64,000 nt of DNA from Sphingobium sp. AP50 (GCF_900109095.1 NZ_FNYZ01000022.1:1-64000); one strand, 5' to 3'. Shown: positions 8,352 to 18,306, counted from the stretch's first letter. Translations and numbers: made by a program. The notes: generated by a model not told the origin, from the letters alone.

Positions 8352-9146
8352 ATGAACAGGATCAACAAGGTGGTCAGCATAGCAATCGGATTGTTCTTGT
8401 CCGCATGCAGCGCGCCGAAAGAAGATAGCGATCCGGCCGGTAACGTAGCACAAATGGAGATGACAGCAGCAGCGCAGACAGCCATTATCGGAACAGAGGA
8501 TGGCAAGAAGGTCTTCCTGGACCATGTCCCGGTCGAGAGTGCCCGTGCTACGATCATCCTCCTCCATCAGGCCGGAGCCAGCGGCTATGAGTTTAAAGAT
8601 ATTGTGCCTCGTCTGAATGCGGAAGGCTATAGCACGGTCCTCGTCGACCTCCGATCGGGCGGCAGCCTCTACGGTCCCAACCGCACGGTGAACAAATATG
8701 GGAAATCGGCCCAGAATTTTAGCGACGCACTCCCTGATATCGAGGCCGCATTGAACTGGGCCCGACTTCAAGGCCCTCCGGTCATTCTGCTCGGCAGCAG
8801 CTATTCAGCTTCCCTCTGTTTGCGCGTCGCAGCCGACAATCCGAGCCGCGTCGCTGCAGTGCTGGCATTCTCGCCAGGAGAATATTTCCCTGATCGTCAT
8901 TTCACCGGCGCCGCCGCAAAGGCAGTGACGGTGCCGGTCTATATCAGCCAGTCTTCCGAAACCGAAGAGATCTTACAATCTAAGTCCATATTCGATGCGT
9001 TAGCCAGCAAACAGAAAATATTGTTCGTCGCAAGAAATGGTAGCGTCCATGGTGCATCAACTCTGCGATCGGATCGAAACCCTTCTGGCGCAGACGAGAA
9101 CTGGAAATCGATGAATAAATTTCTAACGACGCTTAGCCTGCGTTGA
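8352..9146 (+). CDS. Alpha/beta-hydrolase lipoprotein
   Basis: This protein has about 264 residues, beginning with a lipoprotein signal peptide: basic MNRINK, a hydrophobic run and the lipobox LFLSAC, which would be lipidated at C19. The mature part is an alpha/beta hydrolase of the dienelactone-hydrolase type, with an oxyanion strand (ILLHQAGASG), a nucleophile elbow GSSYSAS and a late His in the segment SVHGAST. It is probably an esterase or carboxylhydrolase anchored on the periplasmic side of a membrane. ATG 8352 has an AAGGAAG just upstream, and ATG 8328 in the same frame is the alternative. No neighbour tells us the substrate. Confidence 0.75.
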   Translation: MNRINKVVSIAIGLFLSACSAPKEDSDPAGNVAQMEMTAAAQTAIIGTEDGKKVFLDHVPVESARATIILLHQAGASGYEFKDIVPRLNAEGYSTVLVDLRSGGSLYGPNRTVNKYGKSAQNFSDALPDIEAALNWARLQGPPVILLGSSYSASLCLRVAADNPSRVAAVLAFSPGEYFPDRHFTGAAAKAVTVPVYISQSSETEEILQSKSIFDALASKQKILFVARNGSVHGASTLRSDRNPSGADENWKSMNKFLTTLSLR

Positions 9147-9707
9147 AGCCTGGACTGATCTCGCGTTTGACGACGACGCTATGGATGACGTCAGCGCCAG
9201 TTTCACGACGAGCCATTTGGCTCGGCCGGTCCACTATAATGTGATGCGACCGATCCATATTGATAAATTTCCAGGATTAAATAGACAGTAGATGTCATTT
9301 TTCACTTGAATGTAATCTGGTCATCCATGATCTGATCACACGCTATCTTTCTTTTGTTTCCTATATTTTCCCAGCCAGCCATCTACTTCGAAAATACTCT
9401 GAACAGATGCGCCTTTTCACACGCCGGTGCAGCCAGATATCGGACAGGCCCAAGGCGGCCAACTTGCAAGGAGCTTTGATCAATCCAAAACGTTGCGAAC
9501 CTTTTGAAAGATGACATCATTGGAAGTCAAAGCAGTTCGCAACGCCCCAAGACAGATAGTTGGGCGGTGAGCGCCGCTCCAATAGCGAAGGTCACGCCTG
9601 CTGCAGCGCGGCAAAAAATCTCGCTGATCTGTATCAACTCGCGCATCCATCGGGGCTCCTGCGCATTTATCGTCCGCCGCGCATCGCGGCATCGCTTGGA
9701 GGCCTTC
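9147..9707. other. Intergenic stretch with no convincing gene
   Basis: About 560 bases of lower-GC sequence with stop codons in all frames until the DUF2934 gene. The frame upstream of 9708 is open back to 9504 but has neither codon bias nor a ribosome site. The promoter of the trehalose genes may lie here; no recognisable box was found. Confidence 0.5.
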
Positions 9708-9920
9708 GTGCAGGACAATCTTGAGGACCGCATTCGCGAACGGGCACATGCCATCTGGGAAGCGCAGGGTCATCCTGAGGGGCTTGCCGACGAACATTGG
9801 CGCCAAGCCGTCGAGGAGGTGGCGCAGGTCGACAAGCTTGCCCAGCTTCCCCCTCCTATTGCGACTGGAGCAGCAGCAAAAGCGTTGACCAAAAGGAAAG
9901 CGTCTAAAACGACGGTCTGA
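9708..9920 (+). CDS. DUF2934 family small protein
   Basis: This 70-residue protein contains the DUF2934 signature: EDRIRERAHAIWEAQGHPEG followed by a short acidic helix with W and an AVEEV segment. The family is widespread in alphaproteobacteria, often near glycogen genes, and has no known activity. The GTG at 9708 is chosen because GGAGG sits at 9698-9702 with ideal spacing; the frame is open another 200 bases upstream but without coding character. The tail is basic (TKRKASKTT). It lies 46 bases before the glgX-like gene and may be its leader in the operon. Confidence 0.7.
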   Translation: MQDNLEDRIRERAHAIWEAQGHPEGLADEHWRQAVEEVAQVDKLAQLPPPIATGAAAKALTKRKASKTTV

Positions 9921-9966
9921 ACCCGTTGGTTCTCGCCCGCTTCCTCCATGACAGGACCTAGCCCAT

Positions 9967-12072
9967 TTGAGCCAGCATCCTGACCGCCTTGAGGGCGGAT
10001 CACCCTATCCTCTCGGCGCGAGCTTCGACGGGCTCGGCGTCAACTTCGCCATTTTTTCCGCCAATGCCGACCGGATCGAGCTCTGCCTGTTTGACCCCAA
10101 AGGTCGCAAGGAGGTTGCCCGGCTGACCCTGCCGGAATGTACCGACGAGGTCTGGCACGGCTATCTTCCTGATGCACGGCCCGGCCTCCTCTATGGCTAC
10201 CGGGTTCATGGTCCCTATGCGCCCGAACATGGTCATCGTTTCAATCCTAACAAGCTGCTGCTCGATCCCTATGCCCGGCGGCTATCTGGCAGCATCAAAT
10301 GGAATGACGTGCTGCATGGCTATCCGGTCCGCGGCCGGCTCAAGGATCTGGGGTTCGACCGGCGCGACAGTGCCAGCGCCATGCCCAAGGCTGTTGTAAC
10401 CCATGACAGTTTCGATTGGTCGCGCGATGTTCGTCCCAATGTATCCTGGTCGGACACGGTGATCTATGAGGCCCATGCCAAGGGCCTGACGAAGCTGCTG
10501 GAAGCGGCACCGGCGCAGGAGCGCGGCACATTTGCCGCGCTCGCCCATCCCAAGGTCATCGACCATATGAACCGGCTGGGCATCACGACTCTGGAACTGA
10601 TGCCGATCCACGCCTTCACCCAGGACCGCTTCCTGATGGAAAAAGGCCTACGCAACTATTGGGGCTATAATAGCCTGAGCTTCTTTGCGCCTGAGCCGAC
10701 CTATTTTTCCAGCGATAGCCATGATGAGTTGCGTGTCGCGGTGCGGCGCCTGCACGCGGCCGGAATCGAGGTGATCCTTGATGTCGTCTATAATCATAGC
10801 TGCGAGGGTAGCGAGCTCGGACCCACATTGTCCTGGCGCGGCATCGACAATGCGACCTATTACCGGCTGCTACCCGATGATCCGCGCTACTGTCTCAACG
10901 ACACGGGCACCGGCAATACCTTCAAGCTGACCCACGCCAGGGTCATCCAGATGGTGGCGGACTCGCTGCGCTATTGGGCGACAAGTTTCGGGATCGACGG
11001 CTTTCGCTTCGACCTCGGGCTCACGCTTGGTCGCACCGATCATGGCTTTGACCCTAACGCCGGGCTGTTCGACGTACTACGACAAGACCCTATTCTGGGT
11101 CGTCTCAAACTCATTGCAGAGCCATGGGACGTGGGCATGGGCGGCTATCAGCTCGGCAATTTCCCGCCCGGCTTTGCCGAATGGAACGACAAATATCGTG
11201 ATACAGCGCGGCGATTCTGGCGTGGCGATCCGGGGCAGCGTGCCGACCTGGCTGCCCGGCTATCGGGATCGGGCGACCTGTTCGATCGTCGGGCGCGTCG
11301 GCCCTGGGCGAGCGTCAATTTCCTTACCAGCCATGATGGCTACACCCTTGCCGATCTCGTCTCCTATGAGGAGCGGCATAATGAGGCCAATGGCGAGGAT
11401 AATCGCGATGGTCATGACAATAATCTTTCGCGCAATTGGGGCTTCGAAGGCGCAACCGAAGATCCCTCCATCCTGGCGACAAGGGGGCGGGTACGCCGCG
11501 CGATGCTTGCGACCCTGCTCGCCTCCCTCGGCACCCCGATGCTTGTGGCCGGTGACGAGTTCGGCCGCAGTCAGGGCGGCAACAACAATGCCTATTGTCA
11601 AGATAATGACATCAGCTGGCTCGACTGGTCGCTGACGGAGGGAGCGGAAGGCAAGGCCCTCTTCGACTTCACCGCGCGGCTGATTGCTCTGCGCAAGGCC
11701 CATCCGGTGCTGCGCGCATCGACTTTCCTCTATGGTCAGGATTCGCCGGGGTTCGGCATTAATGACATTGAATGGTGGGACGAGCGCGGCGAGCGACTGA
11801 CGGCTGACGACTGGGATAATCCCGAAGGTCGCGCCCTCGTCATGCGACGGGCAACCCTGCTGGAGGATGGTCGGGTCGAGGCGTTGACACTGCTTCTCAA
11901 TGCAAGCGAAGATTCCATCGACTTCACCCTGCCCGCGCCTTCCGCGCCGCGGCAGGTGCTGATTGATAGCGCGCAGCCGGAGCGGGGGCCCTTCGCGATA
12001 GGCGACGACTACAGGGTCGAAGCACATTCCGCGGTGCTGGTCTGCTGGCTTGGCGAAAGGCCGGCATCATGA
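9967..12072 (+). CDS. glgX: Glycogen debranching isoamylase-type enzyme GlgX/TreX
   Basis: This 701-residue GH13 enzyme hydrolyses alpha-1,6 branches of glycogen and releases linear maltooligosaccharides. An N-terminal CBM48-like domain (SPYPLGASFDGLGVNFAIFS) is followed by the catalytic barrel: nucleophile Asp in GIDGFRFDLG, acid/base Glu in LIAEPWDVG and the third acid in LTSHDGYT. The downstream motif VAGDEFGRSQGGNNNAY is typical of GlgX/TreX. The start appears to be TTG 9967, since an in-frame stop lies at 9949 and no ATG is available. It overlaps the trehalohydrolase gene by four bases. Being first in a tre operon, it most likely serves as the TreX that feeds TreY. Confidence 0.93.
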   Translation: MSQHPDRLEGGSPYPLGASFDGLGVNFAIFSANADRIELCLFDPKGRKEVARLTLPECTDEVWHGYLPDARPGLLYGYRVHGPYAPEHGHRFNPNKLLLDPYARRLSGSIKWNDVLHGYPVRGRLKDLGFDRRDSASAMPKAVVTHDSFDWSRDVRPNVSWSDTVIYEAHAKGLTKLLEAAPAQERGTFAALAHPKVIDHMNRLGITTLELMPIHAFTQDRFLMEKGLRNYWGYNSLSFFAPEPTYFSSDSHDELRVAVRRLHAAGIEVILDVVYNHSCEGSELGPTLSWRGIDNATYYRLLPDDPRYCLNDTGTGNTFKLTHARVIQMVADSLRYWATSFGIDGFRFDLGLTLGRTDHGFDPNAGLFDVLRQDPILGRLKLIAEPWDVGMGGYQLGNFPPGFAEWNDKYRDTARRFWRGDPGQRADLAARLSGSGDLFDRRARRPWASVNFLTSHDGYTLADLVSYEERHNEANGEDNRDGHDNNLSRNWGFEGATEDPSILATRGRVRRAMLATLLASLGTPMLVAGDEFGRSQGGNNNAYCQDNDISWLDWSLTEGAEGKALFDFTARLIALRKAHPVLRASTFLYGQDSPGFGINDIEWWDERGERLTADDWDNPEGRALVMRRATLLEDGRVEALTLLLNASEDSIDFTLPAPSAPRQVLIDSAQPERGPFAIGDDYRVEAHSAVLVCWLGERPAS

Positions 12073-13772
12073 CCGCGTGGGGGCCTACTGACATCGGCAA
12101 CGGACAATGGCGTTTTGCCCTATGGGCTCCGGATCGGGACAGCGTTTCGCTTGAAATCGAGGATGAGGAGATCTGGCCGATGGACCCGGCCGATGATGGC
12201 TGGTTCCGTGTCGATGCCAAAGTCAGTGAAGGCAGCCATTATCGCTTCCGCCTTGCCCCTGACCTCGCCGTCCCTGATCCCGCGTCACGCCGCCAGTCTG
12301 GCGGCATCCACGGCTGGAGTGTCGTCACCGCGCAACCTGCCTATGATGCTGGCTGGATGGGGCGTCCTTGGGAAGAAGCCGTTATCTATGAGCTGCATGT
12401 CGGCCTGTGCGGCGGATTTGCGGGCGTTGCCGATAGGCTCGCTGGCCTTGCTGCCATTGGCGTTACCGCGATCGAGTTGATGCCAGTCAACGCTTTCAGC
12501 GGCGCGCGCAACTGGGGCTATGACGGCGTCCTACCCTTTGCCCCGGCTGAGGCCTATGGCAGCCCGGCAGAACTGCGTGCGCTGGTCGAAGCTGCGCATG
12601 ATCTGGGCCTCATGATATTTCTCGATGTCGTCTACAATCATTTCGGCCCGGACGGCAATTATCTGGGTGCCTATGCGCAACCCTTTTTCCATCCCGAGCG
12701 CCACACGCCTTGGGGCGGCGCTATTGCGGTCGACCGCCCGCAGGTTGCCGCCTTTTTCCGCGAGAATGCGCTGATGTGGCTCCATGACTATGGCTTTGAC
12801 GGGCTGCGCTTCGATGCGGTCCATGCGATCGGCGATGACGCGTTTCTCGACGCGCTTGCGCATGATCTGCGCGCAGCGACACCGGGGCGACACATTCACC
12901 TGATGCTTGAGAATGAGCGCAACGATGCCGAACGGCTGGGACCGGGGCGCTATAATGCCCAATGGAATGACGATTTCCACAATGTCATCCATGTCCTTTT
13001 GACTAGCGAGCGTGACGCCTATTATGAGGATTTCGCTGAGCGCCCGGCTGAGAGGCTCGCGCGCTGCCTTGCGGAGGGTTTCATCTATCAGGGCGATCCC
13101 TCGCCCCATCAGCAAGGCAAGCACCGCGGAACGCCAAGTGCGCATCTCCCACCGTCCGCATTCATCTCCTTCCTGCAAAATCACGACCAGACCGGCAACC
13201 GCGCGATGGGCGAGCGGCTGACCTCGCTGACTTCGCCGGAGCGACTGAAAGCGGCAACGGTGCTCCTGCTGCTGATGCCGCAGATTCCCTTGCTGTTCAT
13301 GGGCGAGGAATCCGGCGCGACCAGCCCCTTCCTCTTCTTCACTGATTTCCACGACGAGCTGGCCGACGCCGTGCGGGAAGGCCGACGGCGCGAGTTCAAG
13401 GGCTTTACCGCCTTTGCTAGCGAAGAGGCCCGGGCGCATATCCCCGACCCTAACGCACCGGCCACCTTCGACATGGCTCGCGTGGTGGAGGGCCCTGATG
13501 CAGCCGAATGGCGCAGCTTCTACAAGACGCTTCTGACGCTCCGCCATCAAGTCATCGTGCCGGGCATCGCCGGCGCACACGCGCTTGAGGCGACCGTGTT
13601 GTCCGGCAGCGCTGTCCAGGCGGTATGGCGGCTTGGTGACGGGCGTCTGCTGTCCATCCTGCTCAACCTTGGTGAACTGGCGGTCGAAGGCTCCAGACGA
13701 GAGCAGCCGATATTTGCGGTGGGAACGCCAGGTGGCTCTGCCAGCTGCGCCGTCTGGATCGACCTGCCATGA
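12069..13772 (+). CDS. treZ: Malto-oligosyltrehalose trehalohydrolase TreZ
   Basis: TreZ (567 residues) cleaves trehalose from the end of maltooligosyl-trehalose made by TreY. The order is an N-terminal beta domain (RFALWAPDRDSVSLEIEDEE), a GH13 barrel with ELHVGLCGGFAGVADRL, the nucleophile region GLRFDAVHAIG, an acid Glu in LMLENERNDA, and the TreZ-typical HQQGKHRG and FLQNHDQTGNRA segments. No signal peptide is present; the enzyme is cytosolic. Its ATG overlaps the glgX stop, and its own stop overlaps the malQ start, which points to translational coupling. The length matches family members of about 570-600 residues. Confidence 0.95.
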   Translation: MTAWGPTDIGNGQWRFALWAPDRDSVSLEIEDEEIWPMDPADDGWFRVDAKVSEGSHYRFRLAPDLAVPDPASRRQSGGIHGWSVVTAQPAYDAGWMGRPWEEAVIYELHVGLCGGFAGVADRLAGLAAIGVTAIELMPVNAFSGARNWGYDGVLPFAPAEAYGSPAELRALVEAAHDLGLMIFLDVVYNHFGPDGNYLGAYAQPFFHPERHTPWGGAIAVDRPQVAAFFRENALMWLHDYGFDGLRFDAVHAIGDDAFLDALAHDLRAATPGRHIHLMLENERNDAERLGPGRYNAQWNDDFHNVIHVLLTSERDAYYEDFAERPAERLARCLAEGFIYQGDPSPHQQGKHRGTPSAHLPPSAFISFLQNHDQTGNRAMGERLTSLTSPERLKAATVLLLLMPQIPLLFMGEESGATSPFLFFTDFHDELADAVREGRRREFKGFTAFASEEARAHIPDPNAPATFDMARVVEGPDAAEWRSFYKTLLTLRHQVIVPGIAGAHALEATVLSGSAVQAVWRLGDGRLLSILLNLGELAVEGSRREQPIFAVGTPGGSASCAVWIDLP

Positions 13773-15535
13773 CGTCGCCGCTCCATCAGCTTGCGCAGGA
13801 AGCAGGCATTGCGCGCTTCTGGATCGACGCGGACGGCGAGGAGCGGCAGGTGAGCGACGAGACCCTGCGCGCGATCCTGTCCGCGCTGGGCCTTAGGGCC
13901 AGCGACGAGGCCGCCATTACCGTTTCGCGCGTGGCGCTCCATGAGCGGCGTTCGGCCCGCCCTTCCCTTCTTACCATGGACTGTGGCGAGCCAATTGCCC
14001 TGCCCGCCGGCGTCTGTAGCTTTCGAACCGAGACAGGCGAGACCATCGAGATCGATACCGAGCGCGGCCTGTCCCAACCTGGCTATTATCATGCTGATTA
14101 TGATGATGGTAGCATCCTGATCGCGGTCGCCCCTGCACGCTGCCCGGCGATAAAGCGCCGCTGCTGGGGCGTCACGATTCAAATTCCGTCGCTGCGTGGC
14201 GACGATAAGGACTTTGGCGATCTTGGGCTTCTGGCAGACGCGGTGGAGCGTCTGGCCGCTCGCGGCGCTGACGCAGTGGCGCTAAGCCCAATCCATGCGT
14301 TATCGCTTGCCAATCCGGGGCGTTTCGCGCCCTACTCTCCGTCAAGCCGGATTGCGCTTAACGCGCTGCTGGCGCCTCTTGGGACAGCTGGCGTAGAGCC
14401 CTCGGCGGCGCTGATCGACTGGGAGGTTGCCGGCCCGGCCAGGCTTATCGCCCTTCAGGAAGCATTTGCCCTCGCCGCATCGGCAAAAGAGGCAAATAAG
14501 GGGGAGAGCTTTGAACATTTCTCCCAGAAACGGGCGCGGGCCGGCCTTGATGACGTCCAGCGCGCAGCGCGGGATGCAGGCATGGCGATCGGCATCATCG
14601 CTGATCTTGCGGTTGGCGTCGATCCGCTGGGGGAGGAGGCACTTGGCGATCCCGGTGCGTTTCTACAGGGGCTACGCATCGGTGCGCCACCTGATCCGCT
14701 GGGACCGCAGGGGCAGGACTGGGGCCTTACCAGTTACAGTCCGCAGGGGCTAGCCGATCGGGGATTTGCGCCTTTCATCGCGATGCTGCGTGCCAACCTG
14801 CCGCAAGGCGGCGGCATGCGCATCGACCATGCCTTTGGGCTGCAACGGCTCTGGGTTGTTCCGCAAGGCCGTCCAGCCACTGAGGGGGCCTATATCACCT
14901 ATCCGTTCACCGACCTGCTGCGCCTGCTGAAGCTGGAGGCCTGGCGCGCCGACGCGATCATCATAGCGGAGGATCTGGGCACCCGGCCGCCTGGTTTTAG
15001 CGAGGCGCTCGAGAAAGCGGGCATCTATGGTATGACCGTCCTGCCCTTCACCCGCGATGCAGAAGGGTTCCTCGACGCGTCCGCCTATCCCGAAGGGTCC
15101 GTCGCCATGAGCGGCACGCATGATGTAGCGACCATCGCCGGTTGGTGGACTGGCCGCGATCTGGAATGGAATCATACGCTCGATCGCGGAGGAGACACAC
15201 AAGGCGACCGTGCAGAGGCTCGAAAGGCGCTATGGATGGCGATTGGTGCGGGCGCCCCGCAGCCAGCCAATGACGATCCCACGCCCGTTATTGAGCGGGT
15301 TCTGGATTTTCTGGCCGGGTCGGCTGCGCCGCTCTTGCTGGTGCCGATGGAGGATCTCGTCGGGCTTGTCGAACAGCCCAACCTCCCGGGTACAACAGTT
15401 GAGCATCCGAACTGGCGCCGACGCCTTCCGGCATCGATCGACGCTCTGCTGGCTGAGCCTGCTCTCCAGCGGCGCATTGCGTCCTTGACCAGAGCCCGTC
15501 CGCGAGCGGCCCTGCTGCAGGAGGATCAGCCATGA
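13769..15535 (+). CDS. malQ: 4-alpha-glucanotransferase MalQ (amylomaltase)
   Basis: This GH77 enzyme of 588 residues moves alpha-1,4-glucan segments between maltooligosaccharides. Catalytic signatures are the nucleophile in MRIDHAFGLQRLW, the acid Glu in IIAEDLGTRPPGF, and the third Asp in SGTHDVATIAGWW. The N-terminal ~150 residues form the extra beta domain seen in bacterial MalQ. It is inserted between treZ and treY with four-base overlaps on both sides, a location that makes sense if it re-lengthens chains too short for TreY. The family is usually 500-700 residues, so the length is normal. I see no damage to key residues. Confidence 0.93.
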   Translation: MTSPLHQLAQEAGIARFWIDADGEERQVSDETLRAILSALGLRASDEAAITVSRVALHERRSARPSLLTMDCGEPIALPAGVCSFRTETGETIEIDTERGLSQPGYYHADYDDGSILIAVAPARCPAIKRRCWGVTIQIPSLRGDDKDFGDLGLLADAVERLAARGADAVALSPIHALSLANPGRFAPYSPSSRIALNALLAPLGTAGVEPSAALIDWEVAGPARLIALQEAFALAASAKEANKGESFEHFSQKRARAGLDDVQRAARDAGMAIGIIADLAVGVDPLGEEALGDPGAFLQGLRIGAPPDPLGPQGQDWGLTSYSPQGLADRGFAPFIAMLRANLPQGGGMRIDHAFGLQRLWVVPQGRPATEGAYITYPFTDLLRLLKLEAWRADAIIIAEDLGTRPPGFSEALEKAGIYGMTVLPFTRDAEGFLDASAYPEGSVAMSGTHDVATIAGWWTGRDLEWNHTLDRGGDTQGDRAEARKALWMAIGAGAPQPANDDPTPVIERVLDFLAGSAAPLLLVPMEDLVGLVEQPNLPGTTVEHPNWRRRLPASIDALLAEPALQRRIASLTRARPRAALLQEDQP

Positions 15536-17925
15536 TATTACGCGCAACCTATCGGATGCAATTCACAAAGGATTTTCCATTCGAGGCAGCCGAGGCGATC
15601 GTACCCTATCTGGCGGGGCTTGGCATCAGCCACCTCTATGCGTCGCCGATCACGACCGCGCGCTGTGGGTCGATGCATGGCTATGATGTTATCGACCCGA
15701 CGCGGATCAACCCCGAACTGGGCGGCGAGGACGGTTTCTCCAGCTTGGTCGCAACCTTGCGCGCTCATGATATGGGCATCATCATCGATATCGTTCCGAA
15801 TCATATGGGGGTTGCTGGTGGCGAGAACGCGTGGTGGAACGATATTTTGCGACTGGGGCGCGCCAGCCCGTTCGCACCCTATTTCGATATCGACTGGGAC
15901 GGTCCTCTCATTCTTCCTATCTTGGGAGACCCTCTTGCCGACGTTATCGAAAAGCGCGATCTGGTCCTGAGATCGGAAGGCGAACCGCATCTTCTTCTTT
16001 ATGGCGAGCAGAGGCTTCCCTTGCGCCCTGATGGCCCCCTGAAAGGGGATGTCGCGTCGATCGTAGAGGCACAGCATTACGCCCTCGTTCATTGGCGCGC
16101 CGCAAATGATCGGCTGAACTGGCGCCGCTTTTTTTCGATCAACGAGCTGGCCGGCGTCAGGGTCGAGGAGCCACTGGTCTTCGAAGCGACCCATGCGCTC
16201 TACTTCCGCCTGTATCGCGATGGGCTGATTGACGGCCTGCGCATCGACCATGTCGATGGCCTTTCCGATCCGGCGGGCTACTGCTGCAAGCTCCGGCACC
16301 GCATGGATATCATCCGTCCCGGCGCCGTCATCCTGGTCGAGAAGATTCTCGGCGCACAAGAGGGGCTCGCCACCGACTGGGGCATCGATGGGACGAGCGG
16401 CTATGATTTCATGCGCGATGTCACGGCCCTGCTCCACGAGCCAGCAGGCGAGGCGCCACTTACCAGCCTATGGGCTTCCCTGGATCCCGACCATGCCGAC
16501 CCGCAGACCGTGGTCCGACAGGCGAAGCGCGACATACTTGATTGGCAGTTCGAGGCGCAATTGGCTGCCTGCGTTGAAGCCTTCAGGCGGCTCGCGCAGA
16601 GCAGCGGGCAGCCCCACATCGAGGCATGGACGCCGCCGATGCTTCGTCGCGCGATCGCCTGTCTGTTGCAGAGTTTTCCGGTCTATCGCACCTATGGTGA
16701 CGGGCGCTCGGCACCAACCAGCGACGAGGCAGCGCGAACGGAAGCATGGGAAGCAGTGCTGTCGCACCTTCCGCCTGGCGAAGGACCGGTAGCCCGACAA
16801 ATCCTTGCCTGGCTTGCAGGCGATGGTCCTGTTACAGGCGATCTTGCTGCCGAAGCCGTACGCAAATTTCAGCAACTCTCTGCGCCCATCGCTGCAAAGG
16901 GGGTCGAGGACACCGCCTTCTATCGCCGTGCCCCTCTACTATCGGCTAATGAGGTCGGATCGGCGCCTGAACAATTTGCGATCTCGCCCGCGGAATTCCA
17001 CCGCCGGGTTATGGACCGTGCGCGTGACTTTCCAGGCGCGATGCTGGCGACCGCGACCCATGATCACAAGCGCGGCGAGGATAGTCGCGCGCGCATCGCT
17101 GTCTTGAGCGGCATTCCCGATCTTTGGGCGGACCGCGTTCATCAATGGAGCGTTTTTGCTGAAGATCTTGGCCCCGACATCCATCCCGCCGATCGCTATC
17201 AATTGTTTCAGACCTTGCTTGGTGCCTGGCCGGATGATGGGACGTCCCCCCACTTTGCTGAGCGTATCCTTGGCTGGCAGCAAAAATCACTGCGCGAGGC
17301 CCGGTTGCGATCAAGTTGGGAAGATCCGAACCTCGACTATGAAAAGCAAGCGGCCGGACTGGTCTATAATCTGCTCGCAAGCCCCGGTTTTACGGGCGAT
17401 CTTGCAAAGTTCACCAAGCAGATCGAGCCTGCTTCACGGATCAACACCCTTGTTCAGACGGCGCTCAAATTCTCCTTACCGGGCGTCCCTGACACCTATC
17501 AAGGCTGTGAGGCAGAAGATCTCAGCCTGGTCGACCCTGACAATCGGCGGGCTGTAGATTACTCGCATCGGAAAGCTTCGATCGCGGTGCCCCATATCGG
17601 CGCAGATGTTAAGCTGCAACTCATTCACAGGCTTTTGACAATGCGGCGCGACAACCCCGAGCTTTTTGCGTCCGGGATATATGAACCCTTGCTGGTCGAA
17701 GGGCCAAGGGCAGGTCATATTCTTGCATTTACCCGCCGCCATGGTGATGTCCGCCTGACCTGCGCCGTTCTGATCCGCGCAGCAGCACCGATTATAGCTA
17801 CTGGAGGCCTACCACCTATTGCATGGTGGCAAGACACATATCTTATGCTCGATCAGACCCGCCCCGCGCATCAATTATTTGCCCGAGAACCTTTTCTTAT
17901 TAACCTCGATAAAGCTTCTAAATAA
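15532..17925 (+). CDS. treY: Maltooligosyl-trehalose synthase TreY
   Basis: TreY (797 residues) isomerises the reducing end of a maltooligosaccharide from alpha-1,4 to alpha,alpha-1,1, giving maltooligosyl-trehalose. The TreY-typical start TYRMQFTKDFPFEAAE and the segment YASPITTARCGSMHGYDVID are present. The GH13 catalytic parts are GLRIDHVDGLSDP with the nucleophile Asp, VEKILG with the acid Glu, and TATHDHKRGEDSRAR late in the barrel. It is the last gene of the glgX-treZ-malQ-treY operon, overlapping malQ by four bases. With TreZ it completes the OtsAB-independent route from glycogen to trehalose, a common osmotic and desiccation protectant. Confidence 0.95.
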   Translation: MILRATYRMQFTKDFPFEAAEAIVPYLAGLGISHLYASPITTARCGSMHGYDVIDPTRINPELGGEDGFSSLVATLRAHDMGIIIDIVPNHMGVAGGENAWWNDILRLGRASPFAPYFDIDWDGPLILPILGDPLADVIEKRDLVLRSEGEPHLLLYGEQRLPLRPDGPLKGDVASIVEAQHYALVHWRAANDRLNWRRFFSINELAGVRVEEPLVFEATHALYFRLYRDGLIDGLRIDHVDGLSDPAGYCCKLRHRMDIIRPGAVILVEKILGAQEGLATDWGIDGTSGYDFMRDVTALLHEPAGEAPLTSLWASLDPDHADPQTVVRQAKRDILDWQFEAQLAACVEAFRRLAQSSGQPHIEAWTPPMLRRAIACLLQSFPVYRTYGDGRSAPTSDEAARTEAWEAVLSHLPPGEGPVARQILAWLAGDGPVTGDLAAEAVRKFQQLSAPIAAKGVEDTAFYRRAPLLSANEVGSAPEQFAISPAEFHRRVMDRARDFPGAMLATATHDHKRGEDSRARIAVLSGIPDLWADRVHQWSVFAEDLGPDIHPADRYQLFQTLLGAWPDDGTSPHFAERILGWQQKSLREARLRSSWEDPNLDYEKQAAGLVYNLLASPGFTGDLAKFTKQIEPASRINTLVQTALKFSLPGVPDTYQGCEAEDLSLVDPDNRRAVDYSHRKASIAVPHIGADVKLQLIHRLLTMRRDNPELFASGIYEPLLVEGPRAGHILAFTRRHGDVRLTCAVLIRAAAPIIATGGLPPIAWWQDTYLMLDQTRPAHQLFAREPFLINLDKASK

Positions 17926-17929
17926 AAGC

Positions 17930-17954
17930 GGAACAACGAAGCTGAACGCGCGTC
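17930..17954 (+). promoter_or_regulatory. EcfG-like promoter (one mismatch)
   Basis: GGAAC at 17930-17934 and CGTC at 17951-17954 are 16 bases apart; consensus is CGTT. It lies 38 bases upstream of the GTG start of the small gene at 17992. Confidence 0.4.
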
Positions 17955-17991
17955 TCATTGGGTGCTCAGATTTCCTGTGCTGGAGACGCCC

Positions 17992-18306
17992 GTGCTATTT
18001 GAATCCCGAACATTGCAATGGTTCGCCAACCGCGTCGAGACTGTCGAAATGCGCTGTAACGCCCATCGTGAGATGCAAACTACGGTAGCGCGGCATCTCC
18101 TCGACCGCGAGCGCCGGGGTGAACTCGTCCAGTTCGAGGATGACGAAGCGCGCGCAATTTGCATCTCGTCCGACATGCTGTGGGAACTCAGCGTCCGTCA
18201 TGCCGATGGCAGTCAATCGCACGTTGCATCATTCAGTTTCGAAAAGTGCGTGGCCCTCCTGCAGAGGGCCGATGGAATGCGATTGCCGGGCAACGTTGCC
18301 GCGTGA
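17992..18306 (+). CDS. Small hypothetical protein
   Basis: This 104-residue soluble protein has no domain that I recognise. The sequence mixes basic and acidic blocks (ARHLLDRERRGELVQFEDDEAR) and contains a segment SDMLWELSVRHADGSQSH that could form a small beta sheet. GTG 17992 is selected because GGAGA occurs at 17982-17986; the frame stays open further back but with no better signal. An EcfG-like promoter sits just upstream, so stress-induced expression separate from the tre operon is plausible. No homologue or role can be named. Confidence 0.55.
   Translation: MLFESRTLQWFANRVETVEMRCNAHREMQTTVARHLLDRERRGELVQFEDDEARAICISSDMLWELSVRHADGSQSHVASFSFEKCVALLQRADGMRLPGNVAA

Noticed and set aside
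12531..13580. 349-codon minus-strand frame
   Set aside because: It is antisense to treZ, which has all catalytic motifs. No family resemblance on the minus strand.
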